Below, one piece after another: positions 61,701-64,000 of a stretch of 64,000 bases of DNA. The notes below the pieces were generated by a model. The model worked only from the letters and a program-made list of their open reading frames with translations. It ran no database searches and was not told the DNA's origin. The DNA comes from Heyndrickxia acidicola (lineage in GTDB: Bacteria; Bacillota; Bacilli; Bacillales; Bacillaceae_C): assembly GCF_001636425.1 (NCBI RefSeq), contig NZ_KV440953.1:4026001-4090000 (forward strand), read 5' to 3'. The translations under genes were made by a program, and so were the position numbers. Position 1 is the first letter of the stretch, and the number at the start of each line of letters is the position of its first letter.

Positions 61701-62645
61701 ATGCAGCCATTATTTTTAAAACCGGTATTTAAAGAACGGATTTGGGGCGGAACCGCATTACAAAAGGAATTCGGATACGAGATTCCAACGGATAAGACCG
61801 GGGAATGCTGGGCTATTTCTGCGCATCTAAATGGACCTTCCATTATTGCGAACGGACCGTTTGAAGGAATGACATTGGACGAGCTATGGAAAGAGCGCCC
61901 CGAGCTTTTTGGATATCCGAAGGAAGAGGTTTTCCCTCTATTAACAAAGATATTAGATGCAAATATGGACTTATCGGTTCAAGTTCACCCTGATGACTCC
62001 TATGCGATGGTCAACGAAAATGGAGAGTTAGGAAAGACGGAATGCTGGTATATCATTGACTGCAAAGAAGACGCCGATATGATTTTTGGTCACAATGCTA
62101 AATCAAAAGAAGAATTAATCCAGCAAATCAACGAAGGGAAATGGAATGAATTATTACGAAGAGTGAAGATCAAGCCTGGCGACTTTTTCTATGTTCCAAG
62201 CGGTACGATTCACGCATTATGTGAAGGTACCTTAGTGTTGGAAACGCAGCAAAGCTCCGATACAACTTATCGCGTGTACGATTATGACCGCAGAGATTCG
62301 GAAGGGAATTTGAGAGATCTTCACTTGGAAAAAGCGATTGATGTGACCGTTGTCCCACATCAAAATCATGTTAGTAATCCTACAGTACAAATAAAAGAAA
62401 ACGCGAGGATTACTACTCTCATAGAATCGAAGTTTTTCACAGTATATAAATGGAACATCCATGGGAAATCTTGTTTTTTATTTAATGATCAATATTTGCT
62501 TCTCAGCGTCATAAAGGGTAATGGAACTGTTCGTGTAAGTGGGAATAAATATGGTTTAGAAAAGGGTATGCATCTTATAATTCCTGTTGGTTTGGGAGAA
62601 TTAGAAATGGATGGAGAATGCGAATTAATTGTTTCCCATACGTAA
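61701..62645 (+). CDS. manA: Mannose-6-phosphate isomerase
   Basis: A 314-residue type I phosphomannose isomerase (zinc cupin): LKPVFKERIWGGTALQKEFG, zinc ligands in SVQVHPDDSYA with the preceding Gln and the later Glu in FYVPSGTIHALCEGTLVLET, and QQSSDTTYRVYDYDR. It turns mannose-6-phosphate into fructose-6-phosphate. The size fits the short Bacillus ManA/YvyI group. ATG 61701 follows TGGAGG. It closes the operon; the palindrome at 62706-62740 may act as terminator. A sugar kinase for free mannose is not in the window. Confidence 0.93.
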   Translation: MQPLFLKPVFKERIWGGTALQKEFGYEIPTDKTGECWAISAHLNGPSIIANGPFEGMTLDELWKERPELFGYPKEEVFPLLTKILDANMDLSVQVHPDDSYAMVNENGELGKTECWYIIDCKEDADMIFGHNAKSKEELIQQINEGKWNELLRRVKIKPGDFFYVPSGTIHALCEGTLVLETQQSSDTTYRVYDYDRRDSEGNLRDLHLEKAIDVTVVPHQNHVSNPTVQIKENARITTLIESKFFTVYKWNIHGKSCFLFNDQYLLLSVIKGNGTVRVSGNKYGLEKGMHLIIPVGLGELEMDGECELIVSHT

Positions 62646-62667
62646 AAAATGAATTTACTTGTTTTGG

Positions 62668-62742
62668 ATACGTGGGTCTGGCTCCCTTTTGTACTTTAGA
62701 TTGGTAATGCAAAGAAGGGGCCAGACCCCTTCTTTGCATTAG
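62668..62742. repeat. GGGGTC-family palindrome, variant
   Basis: AATGCAAAGAAGGGG, CCAGA, then CCCCTTCTTTGCATT: a 35-bp palindrome (62706-62740) with a degenerate mate before it (GGGTCTGGCTCCC). It is the first family copy after a copy-free stretch from 43.2 kb. Confidence 0.75.
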
Positions 62743-62879
62743 TGCTGTACCTCGATGGAGTAATAATGGCACAGGCCTATCTTCCTGATTGTTAGTTGAC
62801 GATGCGTATGACTTGAAGTATTATGAAAACGCATTAGGAAGCGAACTGACTAAATTGTGTACAGATAGAAGGGGAAGAT

Positions 62880-63884
62880 ATGGATCCTACCATTAAGGAT
62901 GTAGCGAAGAAGGCCAATGTTTCCATCGCTACCGTATCCAGAATATTAAACGATAAGCCGGGCTTTTCGGTAAAAACGAAAACAAAGGTGTTAAGAGTAA
63001 TTGAAGAACTTGGATACCAGCCCAATGCGATTGCCAGGGGGCTTGTAAGTAAAAGGACACATACCATCGGTGTATTAATGCCGACACTTTTAGATATGTT
63101 TGCCGCGAGAATTCTGAATGGAATTGACGACTATGCACATGAGCTTGGCTCAAGTGTTATCGTCTGCAACACAGATAACAATGGGCAGAGAACGCTTAAG
63201 TACTTGCGGGTTTTGGCTGAAAAACGGGTAGACGGCATCATTTTTGTAAGTGAATATTTAAAGGATGAATATTATAAAGTCATGTCAGATATGAAGGTGC
63301 CGATCGTCCTGGTCTCTACCATGTCACCGGACTATCCCGTCCCTTTTGTAAAAGTAGACGATGAACTTGCATCCTTTGCTGCCACGGAGTATCTGCTTAA
63401 ACAGGGACACAGAAGAATTGCTATGATAGCGGGCAGTCCGGAAGATCCGATCGCAGGCGTCCCGAGGATTAAAGGCTACCGAGCTGCACTAAATGCAGAA
63501 GGCGATGAAGAAGCGAAGGAGCTCATTGTTTCCACTCAGGACTTCAGTTATGAGAGCGGCATGATGGCGATGGAAAAAATAGTCGATCACCCGCTGAAGG
63601 TGACGGCCGTTTTTGCGAGCAGTGATGAACTGGCTGTCGGCGCCATGTCGTATGCCAATAAGCGGGGGATAAGGATTCCGGAGGACCTATCCATCATCGG
63701 CTATGACAATACCAGACTAGCTCAGATGTCTACTCCTCCTCTTACTGCCGTTGGCCAGCCATTATACGAAATGGGCAACAAATCGGCTGAGATGCTTTTT
63801 TCTATGATGAATACAGGAGAAACTGCTGAAAGCTGTCTGATGCCGTATACAATCGAAGAAAGAGAAACCGTTACTCGTATATAA
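62880..63884 (+). CDS. LacI-family transcriptional regulator
   Basis: A 334-residue regulator: HTH PTIKDVAKKANVSIATVSRI, then LNDKPGFSVKTKTKVL and GYQPNAIARGLVSKRTHTIG, then a sugar-binding domain (DGIIFVSEYLKD, GHRRIAMIAGSPEDPIAGVP, SDELAVGAMSYANKRGIRIP, LSIIGYDNTRLAQMSTPPLT). Its target is unknown; a downstream maltose or glucoside system beyond the window is likely. GAAGGGGAAG precedes the ATG. It is separated from manA by a palindromic repeat, so it is probably a distinct unit. Confidence 0.88.
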   Translation: MDPTIKDVAKKANVSIATVSRILNDKPGFSVKTKTKVLRVIEELGYQPNAIARGLVSKRTHTIGVLMPTLLDMFAARILNGIDDYAHELGSSVIVCNTDNNGQRTLKYLRVLAEKRVDGIIFVSEYLKDEYYKVMSDMKVPIVLVSTMSPDYPVPFVKVDDELASFAATEYLLKQGHRRIAMIAGSPEDPIAGVPRIKGYRAALNAEGDEEAKELIVSTQDFSYESGMMAMEKIVDHPLKVTAVFASSDELAVGAMSYANKRGIRIPEDLSIIGYDNTRLAQMSTPPLTAVGQPLYEMGNKSAEMLFSMMNTGETAESCLMPYTIEERETVTRI

Positions 63885-63899
63885 AAAAAATTCTAGGGG

Positions 63900-63970
63900 A
63901 AAAGCCTGCCCTTCAGGTGACGGGAAAGTGCTCATCGCGGGATGGGCCACCATAGAGGCAGGTCCCTACT
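63900..63970. other. Structured intergenic element
   Basis: GCCTGCC ... GGCAGGT closes an outer stem; inside, GGTG/CACC and GCTCAT/ATGGGC form nested helices. The strand and role are unresolved; on the minus strand it would resemble an RNA with a T-rich tail. The remaining 30 bases up to the window end show nothing. Confidence 0.3.
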
Positions 63971-64000
63971 TTTGTACAGAGCTCAAATTTGGTAACGTAT

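Overview
This 64 kb window is chromosomal DNA from an endospore-forming member of the Bacillaceae. The evidence is a small acid-soluble spore protein (SspL), a SinI-type anti-repressor behind Spo0A-like boxes, KatA behind a PerR-like box, MhqR-type operators, cre sites, TPP and T-box riboswitches, purine-rich Shine-Dalgarno (SD) sequences with frequent TTG/GTG starts, and interspersed repeats of a kind common in Bacillus genomes. I cannot fix the genus from sequence alone. No rRNA, tRNA, phage, transposase or CRISPR array was seen.

Layout. 1-3.5 kb: the end of a NupC nucleoside transporter, an AmiS/UreI channel, a cluster of intergenic repeats and sspL. 3.5-6 kb: a quinone/electrophile detoxification operon (ring-cleaving dioxygenase, flavin reductase-like protein, MhqD hydrolase) behind two MhqR-type palindromes. 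6-9 kb: an EamA exporter and a secreted S53 peptidase. 9.6-14 kb: two GH13 enzymes for alpha-glucan breakdown and an FMN reductase. 14-20 kb: a candidate small RNA, KatA, a NERD protein, an amidohydrolase and an S51 peptidase. 20.2-22.9 kb: a TPP riboswitch and thiM-thiD-thiE. 23-33 kb: SinI, small proteins, peptidases, a YneP-like thioesterase, a lipoprotein plus GspS-like ligase pair, a nucleotidyltransferase and PatB. 33-39 kb: a histidine-kinase-like protein lacking its phosphoacceptor His, a VmlR-like ABC-F protein behind a leader-peptide attenuator, and a second-type methionyl-tRNA synthetase behind a T-box. 39-46 kb: a HEPN-like/CBS protein, an M20 amidohydrolase, a type I toxin-antitoxin locus, small proteins, a nucleoside hydrolase and MurB.

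46-62.6 kb is a dedicated glycan-utilisation locus. It holds a secreted (alpha/alpha)-barrel-like protein with a CBM-like C-terminus, a LacI repressor, an ABC importer (binding protein and two permeases, no ATPase), a GH13 enzyme, a DUF1861 protein, a GH130 phosphorylase, a GH2 beta-mannosidase, a zinc alcohol dehydrogenase, an MFS transporter and mannose-6-phosphate isomerase. Operators of the form TTGTAAYGTTACAA and cre sites lie on both sides of the repressor gene. The inferred logic is: extracellular attack, import of an oligosaccharide carrying beta-mannosyl and probably alpha-glucosyl bonds, phosphorolysis and hydrolysis inside, then entry of mannose-6-phosphate into glycolysis. A second LacI-family gene closes the window.

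Three interspersed repeat families and about seventeen short GGGGTC-palindromes decorate the intergenic regions. They are missing from the glycan locus, which suggests that locus has a separate history.
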